A DNA stretch of 64,000 nucleotides, taken from positions 7,440,001 through 7,504,000 of the forward strand of contig NZ_JBCJKP010000001.1 of assembly GCF_039503195.1 (NCBI RefSeq), written 5' to 3'. The stretch is from Streptomyces mirabilis. Its GTDB lineage: Bacteria; Actinomycetota; Actinomycetes; Streptomycetales; Streptomycetaceae. Made by a program: the position numbers and the translations under genes. Below are positions 33,482 through 42,577 of the stretch, one piece after another. Below the pieces are notes generated by a model, which saw only the letters and a program-made list of their open reading frames with translations, was not told the origin of the DNA and made no database searches. Position 1 is the first letter of the stretch; each line of letters starts with the position of its first letter.

Positions 33482-35317
33482 TCAGGTCCTACTGGCCGCG
33501 GTCTCCGCTTCCGCCTCCGCCGTGGCGGGGCCGCCCAGTGTCGTCTCGGCCGCCGCGTACAGGTCGGCCGGGCGCACCCCGCTCAGCGCGGTGACCAGGT
33601 GGCCGTCGGGGCGCACCAGGAGCACGGTGTGTGCCGCCGCGCCGGGATAGCTCTCGGCGACCAGCAGCTCGGCGCGGTGCGGCAGCGCGGTCACGGCGGC
33701 CGCGAGCCGGGGCATGATCCCGGCCGTGACCCAGTGCTTGCGCGCCCACACGCCCGTACCCGGAGCGATCAGTACGACGAGCAGCACCCCGCGACCGAGC
33801 CGCTCCCGCAGCTGTACGAACGAGCCGTCCTCCGCGGTCACGCGTACGTCGACGACCGGCGCACCGGGGGCCGTGTCCACAGGCGTCGCCGATTCGGTGT
33901 GCGCGGGCGCGAGCGGCGAGTCGGCGTACACCCCCGGCGCACCCAGCGGGCCGCGTCCCAGGTGGCCGTCCGTGAGCAGCGCGTCGTGGCCACGGGCCGA
34001 CCCGGGGACGTACGAGCGCAGGCCTCCGCCGCTGCGCAGCAGTGGCAGCGCCTGGTCGGCGGCGCGCAGCCGGGCGGCGACGACGGCCCGCCGCTCCGCC
34101 TGGTAGCTGTCGAGCAGTGCCTCGTGCGGGCCGTGGTGCCAGGCGAGCGCGAGTTTCCAGGCGAGGTTGTCGGCGTCCCGCAGGCCCTCGTCCAGCCCCT
34201 GGGTGCCGAGCGCGCCGAGCAGGTGCGCGGCGTCCCCGGCGAGGAAGACCCGGCCGGACCGCCAGCGGCGGGCGAGGCGGTGGTGGACGGTGTGGACTCC
34301 GGTGTCGAGCAGCTCGTACGGGGGTGTGGAGCCCGCGTTCCAGCCCGCGAGGGTCTCGCGGATGCGCGCCACCAGCAGGTCGGGCGTGACCAGGTCCTTG
34401 CCGGGCGGCAGCAGCCAGTCCAGCCGCCACACGTCGTCGGCGAGGGGGCGCGCGGTCACCTCCCCGCTCGCGGGGCCCGACGTCCGCCACGGAGGCATCC
34501 GGTGCAGCAACGCCTGGCCGGGCCAGGGGAGTTCCGTACGCAGCGCCGCCACGGCGTATCGTTCGACGGCTGTACGTCCGGGGAAGCGGATGTCCTGGAG
34601 CTTGCGCACGGTCGAGCGCGGTCCGTCGCAGCCGACCAGGTAACTGCCGCGCCACCACGTGCCGTTGGGGCCGCGGGTGTGCGCCGTGACGCCCGAGGAC
34701 TCCTGCTCGATCGAGTCGAGGCGGCTGCCCACGGCGACCTTGATCAGCCGCTCGTGGAGGATGGCCTCGCGCAGGGCGCCGGTCAGCGCGTGCTGGGTTA
34801 GGTGCAGCGGGGCGGGTGCGTGGGCGCCGTCGGAGTCCTGCGCGTCCCCGGTCGCGCCGACCCCGGCGCTTTTCTGGCGCTGCGCGCTTCCCTTCGGGTT
34901 CCGCGCACTTCCCTCGGAGCGCTGGGCGCCGCTCGCCGAGCCGTGCGCGCCGCCCCCGGAGGCCTGCGCACCGCTTTCCGAGCCGTGCGCCGCGCCCCCG
35001 AGGCCTCGCAGATCCGATGCGAAGTCCAACGGGTCCGTGCCGGATCCCCCGGCATCGAATCCGATCTCGCGCATCACCTGCTTGCGTCGCATCGACCGCC
35101 ATCCGGCCCAACGGAAACCGGCATCGGTGAGGGGCGGGCCCGTCAGGCGCTCGACGAGCGCGGCGGTGTCCTCGCGCAGCACCACCGTTCGCGCGAGCCG
35201 TTGTTCGTCCTTGCCCGGCCCCTCGTCGAGGACCACGCAGGGGACCTCCTGGCGGGCCAGCGCAAGGGCCAGCGTGAGGCCCACGGGCCCCGCGCCGACG
35301 ATGATCACCGGGTCCAC
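33482..35317 (-). CDS. FAD-dependent aromatic monooxygenase (PheA/TfdB, PHBH fold)
   Basis: 611 residues. The FAD-binding Rossmann motif VIIVGAGPVGLTLALAL lies at the very N-terminus. The DG motif is YLVGCDGPRSTVRK, and the GD motif is GRVFLAGDAAHLLGALGTQG (cut). A C-terminal thioredoxin-like domain occurs as in phenol hydroxylases. It hydroxylates an aromatic or polyketide substrate with NAD(P)H and O2; the substrate is unknown. GTG 35317 places the Rossmann motif at residue 5; a TTG at 35407 would add 30 residues. Between the Rossmann and DG motifs is a Gly/Ser/Ala-rich insert of about 65 residues (AAHGSESGAQ, GAHGSASGAQ repeats, about 34800-35005) absent from normal family members. Confidence 0.85.
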   Translation of the reverse strand: MDPVIIVGAGPVGLTLALALARQEVPCVVLDEGPGKDEQRLARTVVLREDTAALVERLTGPPLTDAGFRWAGWRSMRRKQVMREIGFDAGGSGTDPLDFASDLRGLGGAAHGSESGAQASGGGAHGSASGAQRSEGSARNPKGSAQRQKSAGVGATGDAQDSDGAHAPAPLHLTQHALTGALREAILHERLIKVAVGSRLDSIEQESSGVTAHTRGPNGTWWRGSYLVGCDGPRSTVRKLQDIRFPGRTAVERYAVAALRTELPWPGQALLHRMPPWRTSGPASGEVTARPLADDVWRLDWLLPPGKDLVTPDLLVARIRETLAGWNAGSTPPYELLDTGVHTVHHRLARRWRSGRVFLAGDAAHLLGALGTQGLDEGLRDADNLAWKLALAWHHGPHEALLDSYQAERRAVVAARLRAADQALPLLRSGGGLRSYVPGSARGHDALLTDGHLGRGPLGAPGVYADSPLAPAHTESATPVDTAPGAPVVDVRVTAEDGSFVQLRERLGRGVLLVVLIAPGTGVWARKHWVTAGIMPRLAAAVTALPHRAELLVAESYPGAAAHTVLLVRPDGHLVTALSGVRPADLYAAAETTLGGPATAEAEAETAASRT

Positions 35318-35433
35318 GGCGCGCGGCCCCCTGCCCGGAGCGGTGTCCTGAGGAACGGTCGGGAACAGGCAGTTGGAACGGGGTGCACGATCACAGAACG
35401 TATGCAACCCATTGCCGGTGCTTGCGTCAAGTG

Positions 35434-35467
35434 ACGGGGGCAGTGGCGATCATGCCACTGCCCCCGT
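35434..35467 (-). terminator. Terminator of the gluABCD operon
   Basis: Perfect 14-bp arms ACGGGGGCAGTGGC (35434-35447) and GCCACTGCCCCCGT (35454-35467) with a 6-nt loop, 27 bp past the gluD stop. Confidence 0.85.
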
Positions 35468-35493
35468 TGACGTCGACGAAGGGTGAGGATCCG

Positions 35494-36387
35494 TCAGATG
35501 GAGATGCCGCCGCCCGCGCCGGTCGACTCCGTGCCCCCGACCGCGGCCGGCGCAAGCACCGCGCCCGTCGACTTCTTGCCGCGCCGCAGTCGTCCCTCGA
35601 GCCAGCTCGCGAAGCTCGTGAGGCTGAAGTTGAGCGCGATGTAGATCAGGGCCACGACGGTGAAGCTGGCGATGGTGTTCGCGCCGTAGTAGGCGCTCAT
35701 CGGGCCGACGGAGGCGAGCAGCTCGGGGAAGGTGAGGATCGCGCCGCCGATCGCGGTGTCCTTCACGATCACGACGAGCTGACTGACGATCGCGGGCAGC
35801 ATCGCGGTGACCGCCTGCGGCAGCAGGATGAACCGCATGACCTGGTTCTTGCGCAGACCGACGGCCATGGCCGCCTCGGACTGCCCCTTGGGCAGCGACA
35901 GGATGCCCGCGCGGACGATCTCCGCGAGGACCGAGGAGTTGTAGAGCACCAGTCCCGTGAAGACCGCATAGAGCGGACGGTCGTCCGAGCTGATGTTCGT
36001 GTACTCGGAGTACGCGGCGACGGCGAAGATCATCAGGACCAGCACCGGGATGGCGCGGAAGAACTCCACGATCGCGGCCGCGGGTATCCGGATCCAGGCG
36101 TGGTCGGAGAGCCGGGCGATGCCGAAGACGGCGCCGAGCGGCAGGGCGATGACCATGGCGAGGGCCGCGGCCTTGAGGGTGTTCAGCAGTCCCGGCCAGA
36201 GGTACGTGCTCCACGCCTCGCCATGGACGAAGGGCTTCCACTTCTCCCAGGCGAGCTGGTCCTTGTCGTTGAGGCTGGTGATCACCCACCACAACAGGGC
36301 CGCGAAGGCGACCAGGAACAGCGCCGAGTAGAGGATGTTGCGCCGCTTGGCGCGGGGGCCCTGGGCGTCGTACAGGACGGACGTCAT
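35494..36387 (-). CDS. gluD: Glutamate ABC transporter permease GluD
   Basis: 297 residues. It is a polar amino acid permease of the HisM type with about five to six helices and the EAA loop EIVRAGILSLPKGQSEAAMA (in part). It forms the channel with GluC. ATG 36387 overlaps the gluC stop (ATGA). The C-terminus extends about 30 residues past the last helix as a Gly/Thr-rich tail. It is the last gene of gluABCD, with a strong terminator 27 bp downstream. Confidence 0.92.
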   Translation of the reverse strand: MTSVLYDAQGPRAKRRNILYSALFLVAFAALLWWVITSLNDKDQLAWEKWKPFVHGEAWSTYLWPGLLNTLKAAALAMVIALPLGAVFGIARLSDHAWIRIPAAAIVEFFRAIPVLVLMIFAVAAYSEYTNISSDDRPLYAVFTGLVLYNSSVLAEIVRAGILSLPKGQSEAAMAVGLRKNQVMRFILLPQAVTAMLPAIVSQLVVIVKDTAIGGAILTFPELLASVGPMSAYYGANTIASFTVVALIYIALNFSLTSFASWLEGRLRRGKKSTGAVLAPAAVGGTESTGAGGGISI

Positions 36388-37049
36388 CGCTTCACCGCCA
36401 CCTTCTTGCCCACCCAGCCGAGGAGGAGGCCGGTCGGCAGCGTCAGACACATGAACCCGAAGGCGAAGACGGCCGAGATCGCGATGAGTTGGGCCTCGTT
36501 CTCGATCATGGACTTCATCAGGGTGGCCGCTTCGGCGACGCCGATCGCGGCCGCCACCGTGGTGTTCTTCGTCAGGGCGATCAGCACGTTCGTCAGGGGA
36601 CCGACGACCGAACGGAACGCCTGGGGAAGCACGATCAGGGTGAGGACCTGGGTGAAGTTCAGACCGATGGCGCGGGCCGCTTCCGCCTGCCCGACGGGCA
36701 CGGTGTTGATGCCGGAGCGCAGTGCCTCGCAGACGAAGGCCGAGGTGTAGGCGATCAGACCGAGCACGGCCAGCCGGAAGTTGACCGTCTCGAACTTGTC
36801 CGCGCCGAGACTCACCCCCAGGGTCTGGTTCAGGCCCAACGAGGTGAACAGGATGATCACGGTCAGCGGGATGTTCCGCACGATGTTCACGTAGGCGGTG
36901 CCGAATCCGCGCATGAGAGGCACCGGACCGACCCGCATGGCGGCCAGCACGGTTCCCCATATCAGGGAGCCGACGGCTGAGAGGACGGTGAGCTTCACCG
37001 TCATCCAGAACGCTCCCAGCAGGTCGTAACCTTGAAGAAAGTCGAACAC
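36384..37049 (-). CDS. gluC: Glutamate ABC transporter permease GluC
   Basis: 221 residues, normal for the family. Five hydrophobic helices and the EAA loop EALRSGINTVPVGQAEAARA identify the amino acid permease that contacts the GluA ATPase. GTG 37049 follows CGGGAAAT. It pairs with GluD as a heterodimeric channel. Confidence 0.93.
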   Translation of the reverse strand: MFDFLQGYDLLGAFWMTVKLTVLSAVGSLIWGTVLAAMRVGPVPLMRGFGTAYVNIVRNIPLTVIILFTSLGLNQTLGVSLGADKFETVNFRLAVLGLIAYTSAFVCEALRSGINTVPVGQAEAARAIGLNFTQVLTLIVLPQAFRSVVGPLTNVLIALTKNTTVAAAIGVAEAATLMKSMIENEAQLIAISAVFAFGFMCLTLPTGLLLGWVGKKVAVKR

Positions 37050-37124
37050 GATTTCCCGCGCTTCCGCGTGTGGTGATGCCCGGGCGCGCCGCCCCCCGAG
37101 GGCGGCGCACCGGCGGGCCCTACA

Positions 37125-37964
37125 TCAGCTGACGATGTTGCCGATCTTCGGAGCGGGCTCGTTCTTGTAGCTCGCCGGACCGAAGTTCTTGTCCACGGCC
37201 TTCTGCCAGGAACCGTCGGACACCATCGCCTTGAGAGCCGTGTTGATCTTGGCCTTGAGGTCGCTGCCCTTCTTGACGCCGATGCCGTAGTTCTCGTTGG
37301 TCATCTTGAAGCCGCCGAGCTTGAACTTGCCCTTGAAGGCGGCCTGCGAGGCGTAGCCGGCGAGGATCGAGTCGTCCGTCGTCAGGGCGTCGATCGCCTT
37401 GTTCTGCAGACCCGTCAGGCAGGCCGAGTACGTCGGGTACTGCTGGAGCTGGGCCTTGGGCGCCAGCTTGTCGTGCACGTTCTGCGCCGAGGTCGAACCC
37501 GTCACGGAACACAGCTTCTTGCTGTTGAGGTCCGACGGCGACTTGATGGCGGTGTCGTCGGCGCGGATCAGCACGTCCTGGTGGGCGAGCAGGTAAGGGC
37601 CGGCGAAGTCGACCTTCTGCTGACGCTCGGGGGTGATCGAGTAGGAGGCGGCGATGAAGTCGACGTCACCGCGCGAGAGCGCGTTCTCGCGGTCGGCGCT
37701 CTTCGTCTCCTTCCACTGGATCTGGTCGGGCTTGTAGCCGAGCTTCCCGGCGACGTACGTGGCGACGTCGACGTCGAAGCCCGCGTAACCCTGCGGGGTC
37801 TTCTGGCCGATGCCCGGCTGGTCGAACTTGATGCCGACGGTGATCTTGCCGCCGCCACTGCCCGAGGATCCGCTGTCCTTCTTGTTGTCGGAGCCGCACG
37901 CCGTGGCGGTCACGGCGAGCGCGAGTACGACGGCCGAGGCGGCGGTGACCTTGCGGAGCTTCAT
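37125..37964 (-). CDS. gluB: Glutamate-binding lipoprotein GluB
   Basis: 279 residues. A signal peptide ends in lipobox VTATAC (Cys about residue 23), so the protein is lipid-anchored outside the membrane. The SBP_bac_3 fold has GYAGFDVDVATYVA near the ligand site and ends in the usual polar C-terminus. It captures glutamate and delivers it to GluCD. ATG 37964 (MKLRKVTAAS) is chosen because AAAGGA lies 8 nt upstream; ATGs at 37973 and 38009 are less suited to a signal peptide. Its leader contains the 13-bp repeat array. Confidence 0.93.
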   Translation of the reverse strand: MKLRKVTAASAVVLALAVTATACGSDNKKDSGSSGSGGGKITVGIKFDQPGIGQKTPQGYAGFDVDVATYVAGKLGYKPDQIQWKETKSADRENALSRGDVDFIAASYSITPERQQKVDFAGPYLLAHQDVLIRADDTAIKSPSDLNSKKLCSVTGSTSAQNVHDKLAPKAQLQQYPTYSACLTGLQNKAIDALTTDDSILAGYASQAAFKGKFKLGGFKMTNENYGIGVKKGSDLKAKINTALKAMVSDGSWQKAVDKNFGPASYKNEPAPKIGNIVS

Positions 37965-37997
37965 GGTGAACATCCTTTGGGTGGGGAGGAGATGCAG

Positions 37998-38110
37998 GTC
38001 TTCAGGCATGGTCTTCAGGCATGGGCTTCAGTGATGAACGCAGGCGATGAACGCAGGCGATGAACGTCGGCGATGAACGCAAGCGATCAACGTCAGCGAT
38101 GAACGCCGGC
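37998..38110. repeat. 13-bp tandem repeat array between gluA and gluB
   Basis: A strict 13-bp period is marked by CAT/GAT at 38007, 38020, 38033, 38046, 38059, 38072, 38085 and 38098. The core is six copies of GATGAACGYMRGC, with two more divergent copies related to CTTCAGGCATGGT. It fills the transcribed spacer between gluA and gluB. Confidence 0.85.
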
Positions 38111-38160
38111 TCAGGAACTCGGTTCAGGAACGAACTTCAGTGATGACGAAGCGCAGGCCG

Positions 38161-38937
38161 TCAGTGGTGCAGGATCTTCGACAGGAAGTCCTTGGCCCGG
38201 TCGCTGCGGGGATTGCTGAAGAACTGGTCCGGCACGGCCTCTTCGACGATGCGACCGTCGGCCATGAAGACCACCCGGTTGGCAGCCGAGCGAGCGAAGC
38301 CCATCTCGTGCGTGACGACGATCATCGTCATGCCGTCGCTCGCGAGCTGCTGCATGACCTCCAGGACCTCGTTGATCATCTCGGGGTCGAGCGCCGAGGT
38401 CGGCTCGTCGAAGAGCATGACCTTGGGGTCCATCGCCAGCGCACGCGCGATCGCGACCCGCTGCTGCTGACCGCCCGACAACTGCGCGGGGTACTTGTCC
38501 GCCTGGGTGCCCACGCCCACCCGGTCCAGCAGCCGGCGGGCCTTCTCCTCGGCCGCCTTCTTGTCGGCCTTGCGGACCTTGATCTGCCCCAGCATCACGT
38601 TCTCGAGCACCGTCTTGTGCGCGAAGAGGTTGAAGGACTGGAAGACCATGCCCACGTCGGCCCGCAACCGGGCCAGCGCCTTGCCCTCGTCGGGCAGCGG
38701 CTTGCCGTCGATGGTGATGTCGCCCGAATCGATCGTCTCCAGGCGGTTGATGGTGCGGCACAGGGTGGACTTCCCGGACCCGGAGGGCCCGATGACCACG
38801 ACGACCTCGCCACGCGCGATCGTCAGGTCGATGTCCTGGAGCACGTGCAACGCGCCGAAGTGCTTGTTGACGCTCTTCAGGACGACCAGGTCCTCGGTCG
38901 CGGCCACGGCATCCTTGGCCACCGATACTTCGGTCAT
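38161..38937 (-). CDS. gluA: Glutamate ABC transporter ATP-binding protein GluA
   Basis: 258 residues. Walker [11 protein letters not shown]-loop VFQSFNLF, signature LSGGQQQR, Walker [15 protein letters not shown] and the switch His in [10 protein letters not shown] are all intact, typical of the polar amino acid (PAAT) family. It powers GluBCD. Its start lies 297 bp from the divergent gluR start. It is the first gene of gluABCD and the probable target of GluR. Confidence 0.95.
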   Translation of the reverse strand: MTEVSVAKDAVAATEDLVVLKSVNKHFGALHVLQDIDLTIARGEVVVVIGPSGSGKSTLCRTINRLETIDSGDITIDGKPLPDEGKALARLRADVGMVFQSFNLFAHKTVLENVMLGQIKVRKADKKAAEEKARRLLDRVGVGTQADKYPAQLSGGQQQRVAIARALAMDPKVMLFDEPTSALDPEMINEVLEVMQQLASDGMTMIVVTHEMGFARSAANRVVFMADGRIVEEAVPDQFFSNPRSDRAKDFLSKILHH

Positions 38938-39234
38938 CGCTCTGGGGCTCCGTCCTCCTCGGTTTCGGTGGACAGTAGTGACCCCGTGCGACCAGCGTCA
39001 TTACATCTGAGGGGAACTTGAGCATCACGATCCGGTAGCAACCGGACACGTGTCGTAGCAGCCGCTGCGCGACGGCGTACCTGCCGCGTACCGGCTGGGT
39101 AACGGAAGCCCTCCCCGACCCGAAGCCTCTTGACGCGGTCGTGATCCATCGGCGTGACTTCCTTGGTGCACACGTGTGTGCGCCGCGATCCAACAGGATC
39201 GGACCGTACGACCGATGAACCGGAGGGGGCCGGA
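38938..39234. promoter_or_regulatory. Divergent gluA/gluR control region
   Basis: 297 bp without genes. Toward gluA, ATGACG (39001-38996) and TACTGT (38977-38972) are spaced 18 bp. Toward gluR no clear hexamer pair is seen, although GGAGGGGG precedes the gluR start. From published S. coelicolor work, as I recall it, GluR acts in this interval. Confidence 0.45.
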
Positions 39235-39921
39235 ATGAGACTGCTGCTCGTCGAGGACGACAACCACGTCGCGGCGGCCCTGTCCGCGGTGCTGGCGCGA
39301 CACGGCTTCGACGTCACGCACGCCCGCAGCGGCGAGGAGGCACTGCAGGCACTGGTGCCGGAGAGCGACGGCTTCGGTGTGGTCCTGCTCGACCTGGGCC
39401 TGCCCGACCAGGACGGCTACGAGGTCTGCGGCAAGATCCGCAAACGCACCAGCACTCCGGTGATCATGGTCACCGCCCGCTCCGACGTACGGTCGCGGAT
39501 CCACGGCCTCAACCTCGGCGCCGACGACTACGTGGTGAAGCCCTACGACACCGGGGAGCTGCTCGCGCGTATCCACGCCGTCAGCCGGCGCAGCGTCCCC
39601 GACGACGCCGGCGGCTCCGGGGACAGCGCGCTGCGGCTCGGGCCGGTCCGCATCGAACTGCCCACCCGCCAGGTCAGCGTCGACGGTTCGGTGGTCCAAC
39701 TGACCCGCAAGGAGTTCGACCTGCTCGCGCTGCTCGCCCAGCGGCCCGGGGTGGTCTTCCGCCGGGAGCAGATCATCAGCGAGGTGTGGCGCACCAGTTG
39801 GGAGGGGACCGGGCGCACCCTGGAGGTGCATGTAGCGTCCCTGCGTTCCAAGCTGCGCATGCCGGCGCTGATCGAGACCGTGCGCGGCGTGGGGTACCGG
39901 CTCGTCGCTCCCACGGCGTAG
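39235..39921 (+). CDS. gluR: OmpR-family response regulator GluR
   Basis: 228 residues. The receiver has acidic pocket LLLVEDDNH, phospho-acceptor Asp53 in VVLLDLGLPDQDG, TARS and VVKPYD. The winged-helix DNA-binding domain (about 130-226) ends in TLEVHVASLRSKL and VRGVGYRLV. ATG 39235 follows GGAGGGGG. Gene position (divergent from gluABCD, followed by a sensor kinase) matches the GluR-GluK pair described in S. coelicolor as sensing glutamate and promoting gluABCD expression. Confidence 0.92.
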   Translation: MRLLLVEDDNHVAAALSAVLARHGFDVTHARSGEEALQALVPESDGFGVVLLDLGLPDQDGYEVCGKIRKRTSTPVIMVTARSDVRSRIHGLNLGADDYVVKPYDTGELLARIHAVSRRSVPDDAGGSGDSALRLGPVRIELPTRQVSVDGSVVQLTRKEFDLLALLAQRPGVVFRREQIISEVWRTSWEGTGRTLEVHVASLRSKLRMPALIETVRGVGYRLVAPTA

Positions 39922-39930
39922 CGTGCACCG

Positions 39931-41340
39931 GTGCGCACCCGCCTCCTTCCGCTGCTCATCGTCCTGATGGCAGCCGTGCTGCTCGCGCTCGGCATCCCGC
40001 TCGCCGTGAGCGTCGCGGCCGCCGAGCAACAGCGTGTGGTCGTCGACCGCATCGACGACACGGCACGCTTCGCCGCCCTCGCGCAGTTCGTCACCGACCA
40101 GCCGGCCGGCGGCTCCCGAGTGGGCACGACGGACGAGCGCGGGGAGACCCTGCGCAAGGAACTCGTCGCGTACTACGAGGTGTACGGCATCCGTGTCGGC
40201 GTCTTCTACCGCGACCTCGCGCCCATGGCCAACGCACCCGAGAACTGGTACGTGGTCGCGAAGGGCGAGGGGCGCGAGGCCTTCAACGAGGCGCTCCTGG
40301 GCCGCCGCAGCCACGACCCGGAGCAGGTCTGGCCGTGGCAGCGCAACCGGCTCGTCGTCGCGTCCCCGGTCATCCGGGACGGTGACGTCATCGCGGTCGT
40401 GGTCACCGACTCGCCCACCGGACAGATGCGTTCGAAGATCCTGCACGGCTGGGTGATCATCGGCGCGGGCGAGGTCGCGGCGATGCTCCTCGCCCTCGGC
40501 GCGGCGCTGCGGCTGACCGGCTGGGTGCTCAGGCCCGTACGTGTCCTCGACGCCACCACCCACGACATCGCGACCGGCCGGCTGAAGTCGCGGGTCGCGG
40601 TCGCGGGCGGTCCGCCGGAACTCAGGCGCCTGGCCCGGTCGTTCAACGAGATGGCGGACAACGTCGAAGACGTCCTGGAGCAGCAGCGCGCCTTCGTCGC
40701 CGACGCCTCGCACCAGTTGCGCAACCCGCTCTCGGCGCTGCTGCTGCGCATCGAACTGCTCGCGCTGGAACTACCGGAGGACAACGAGGAGATCGCGTCG
40801 GTCCGCACCGAGGGCAAGCGCCTCGCCGAGGTCCTGGACGACCTGCTCGACCTGGCGCTCGCCGAGCACGCCGAGGCGGACCTGCGGCTGACCGACATCG
40901 GTGAGCTGGCGGCCGAGCGCGTCGCGTCCTGGTCACCACTGGCCGACAGCAGGGGCGTACGCCTGACCGGCACCTGCCCGGCCACCACCGCCTGGGCCGA
41001 CCCGGTCACCCTGTCCAGCGCTCTGGACGCGGTGATCGACAACGCGCTGAAGTTCACGCCCGAGGGCGAGGACGTCGAGGTGGCGGTCGCGTCGAACGGC
41101 GAGGTCTCGACGGTGGTCGTCACCGACCGCGGTCCGGGCCTCAGCGACGAGGAACTGGCCCGCATCGGCGACCGCTTCTGGCGCAGCGCGGGGCACCAGA
41201 ACATCAAGGGCTCGGGCCTCGGCCTGTCCATCTCGCGGGTGCTGCTCTCGGCGGGCGGCGGCTCCATCGCGTACGCCCGTCACGAGCCGCACGGCCTCAA
41301 GGTGACGGTGACGGTGCCGAGGTCGCGGCCCGAGTCGTGA
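39931..41340 (+). CDS. gluK: Sensor histidine kinase GluK
   Basis: 469 residues. TM1 (about 5-27), an extracellular sensor of about 130 residues, TM2 (about 170-192), a HAMP linker, and HisKA with His261 in DASHQLRNPLSALLLR. The HATPase has NALKFTPEG, DRGPGLSDEE and KGSGLGLSIS. GTG 39931 lies 9 nt after the gluR stop. A TAGCGT hexamer containing that stop ends 6 nt before GTG, so an extra leaderless transcript is possible. It is predicted to sense extracellular glutamate and phosphorylate GluR. Confidence 0.92.
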   Translation: MRTRLLPLLIVLMAAVLLALGIPLAVSVAAAEQQRVVVDRIDDTARFAALAQFVTDQPAGGSRVGTTDERGETLRKELVAYYEVYGIRVGVFYRDLAPMANAPENWYVVAKGEGREAFNEALLGRRSHDPEQVWPWQRNRLVVASPVIRDGDVIAVVVTDSPTGQMRSKILHGWVIIGAGEVAAMLLALGAALRLTGWVLRPVRVLDATTHDIATGRLKSRVAVAGGPPELRRLARSFNEMADNVEDVLEQQRAFVADASHQLRNPLSALLLRIELLALELPEDNEEIASVRTEGKRLAEVLDDLLDLALAEHAEADLRLTDIGELAAERVASWSPLADSRGVRLTGTCPATTAWADPVTLSSALDAVIDNALKFTPEGEDVEVAVASNGEVSTVVVTDRGPGLSDEELARIGDRFWRSAGHQNIKGSGLGLSISRVLLSAGGGSIAYARHEPHGLKVTVTVPRSRPES

Positions 41341-41382
41341 GCGGGGCGGCCAGGGCCACCGGGGCCGACGTGGTGGTCGGCG

Positions 41383-42381
41383 CTACGGCTTGACCGAGCG
41401 GTAGTAGCGCCGGGCGCCCTCGTGCAGGGGCAGCGGATCCGTGTAGATGGCCGTGCGCAGGTCCACCAGCTGGGCCGCGTGCACCTGACGGCCGATGCCG
41501 TCGCGGCTGTTGATCACCGTGCGGGTGAGCTCCTCGGTGAGCCGGGCGTCCGAGTCCTCCCGTGTGATCAGGAAGTTCGCCACCGCCAGCGTCTGCACGG
41601 ACGAGCCCTGCTGGGCCTCGGGGTAGGCGTCGGCGGGCATCACCGCGGACCGGTAGTAGCGGGCCGCGCCGCCCTGCTCGTGCAGTTTCGCGACGAGGTC
41701 GCCGGTGATCGGCACCAGCCTGACGGCGAAGCGCTTCGAGAGCTGCTGCACCGCGCTCGTCGGCAGGCCGCCCGACCAGAAGAAGGCGTCGATCTTGCGT
41801 TGTTCGAGCAGGTCCGGCATGGTGCCGATGCCGTCCGGAAACGGCTTGATGTCCTTCGCGGAGTCGAGCCCGGCCGCCTGCAGAACATGCTCCGCTATCA
41901 GCCGTACCCCGGAACCGTCCGGCCCCACGGCGACCCTCTTGCCCCGCAGGTCCGCCACCGACTGGACGGACGAGGAGCGCGGGACGACCAGGTGCACATA
42001 GTCGTCGTACAGCCGGGCGCAGCCGCGCAGTTGGCCCGCCCCGGGCTTGTTCTCCAGGATGTACGTCTCCACCGCGTCGGCCGCCGCGATGGTGAAGTCG
42101 GCCTGGCCCGTGGCCACCCGGCGGACGTTCTCCTGCGAGCCGTCGCTGTTCTTCAGCCGGACGTCCAGGCGCGGCATGTCCTTGGCGAGCGCGGTCTGCA
42201 GGAGCGTGCCGTACTTCTGGTACACCCCGGTCGGGGTGCCCGTGCTGAACGTGATCCTGCCGCCCGGCGACTCCTCGCCCAGCGGCAGCAGCCACCACAA
42301 CAGCAGCCCGAACACCACGAGGGCGGCGGCCGAGCCGAACAGCGCGCGGCGCCGGTCGATACGGGGGAGTGGCAGGAACAT
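41383..42381 (-). CDS. TAXI-family solute-binding protein
   Basis: 332 residues. An N-terminal hydrophobic anchor (RALFGSAAALVVFGLLLWWLL in part; no lipobox) precedes a TAXI-type binding domain: TFSTGTPTGVYQKYGTLL, LKNSDGSQENVRRVATGQAD (cut) and GKRVAVGPDGSGVRL. TAXI proteins bind small dicarboxylates or amino acids such as glutamate and usually work with a fused TRAP membrane protein, which is absent nearby. It could serve as a sensor accessory for the adjacent gluRK system; this is only an inference from adjacency. It is convergent with gluK. Confidence 0.85.
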   Translation of the reverse strand: MFLPLPRIDRRRALFGSAAALVVFGLLLWWLLPLGEESPGGRITFSTGTPTGVYQKYGTLLQTALAKDMPRLDVRLKNSDGSQENVRRVATGQADFTIAAADAVETYILENKPGAGQLRGCARLYDDYVHLVVPRSSSVQSVADLRGKRVAVGPDGSGVRLIAEHVLQAAGLDSAKDIKPFPDGIGTMPDLLEQRKIDAFFWSGGLPTSAVQQLSKRFAVRLVPITGDLVAKLHEQGGAARYYRSAVMPADAYPEAQQGSSVQTLAVANFLITREDSDARLTEELTRTVINSRDGIGRQVHAAQLVDLRTAIYTDPLPLHEGARRYYRSVKP

Positions 42382-42477
42382 GCGCGCGATCCTGCCAGCC
42401 GGGGGCAGTCCTGACCAGGGCGGGGCCGGGAGAGGCAGAGAGGGGGGCGAGAGGGGCCGAGAGCGGCCGCGGGTCGG

Positions 42478-42577
42478 CGGGGGCGGGGAACCGGACTCGG
42501 ATGGGTCGGCGGGGGGCGTGGAACCGGACTCGGATAGGTCGGCGGGGGCGTGGAACCGGGCTCGGTATGGTCGGCGG
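42478..42577 (+). repeat. 33-bp direct repeat, three copies, reaching a start codon
   Basis: Copies of GGGCGTGGAACCGGACTCGG plus WWDGGTCGGCGG are aligned at AACC 42489, 42522 and 42554 (periods 33 and 32). The third copy supplies TATGGT (42566-42571) and ends at ATG 42578. Confidence 0.85.
42566..42571 (+). promoter_or_regulatory. TATGGT -10 hexamer, leaderless MazG-like gene
   Basis: The hexamer ends 6 nt before ATG 42578. The other two repeat copies read ATGGGT and ATAGGT at this place, so only copy 3 has the promoter-like form. Confidence 0.45.
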
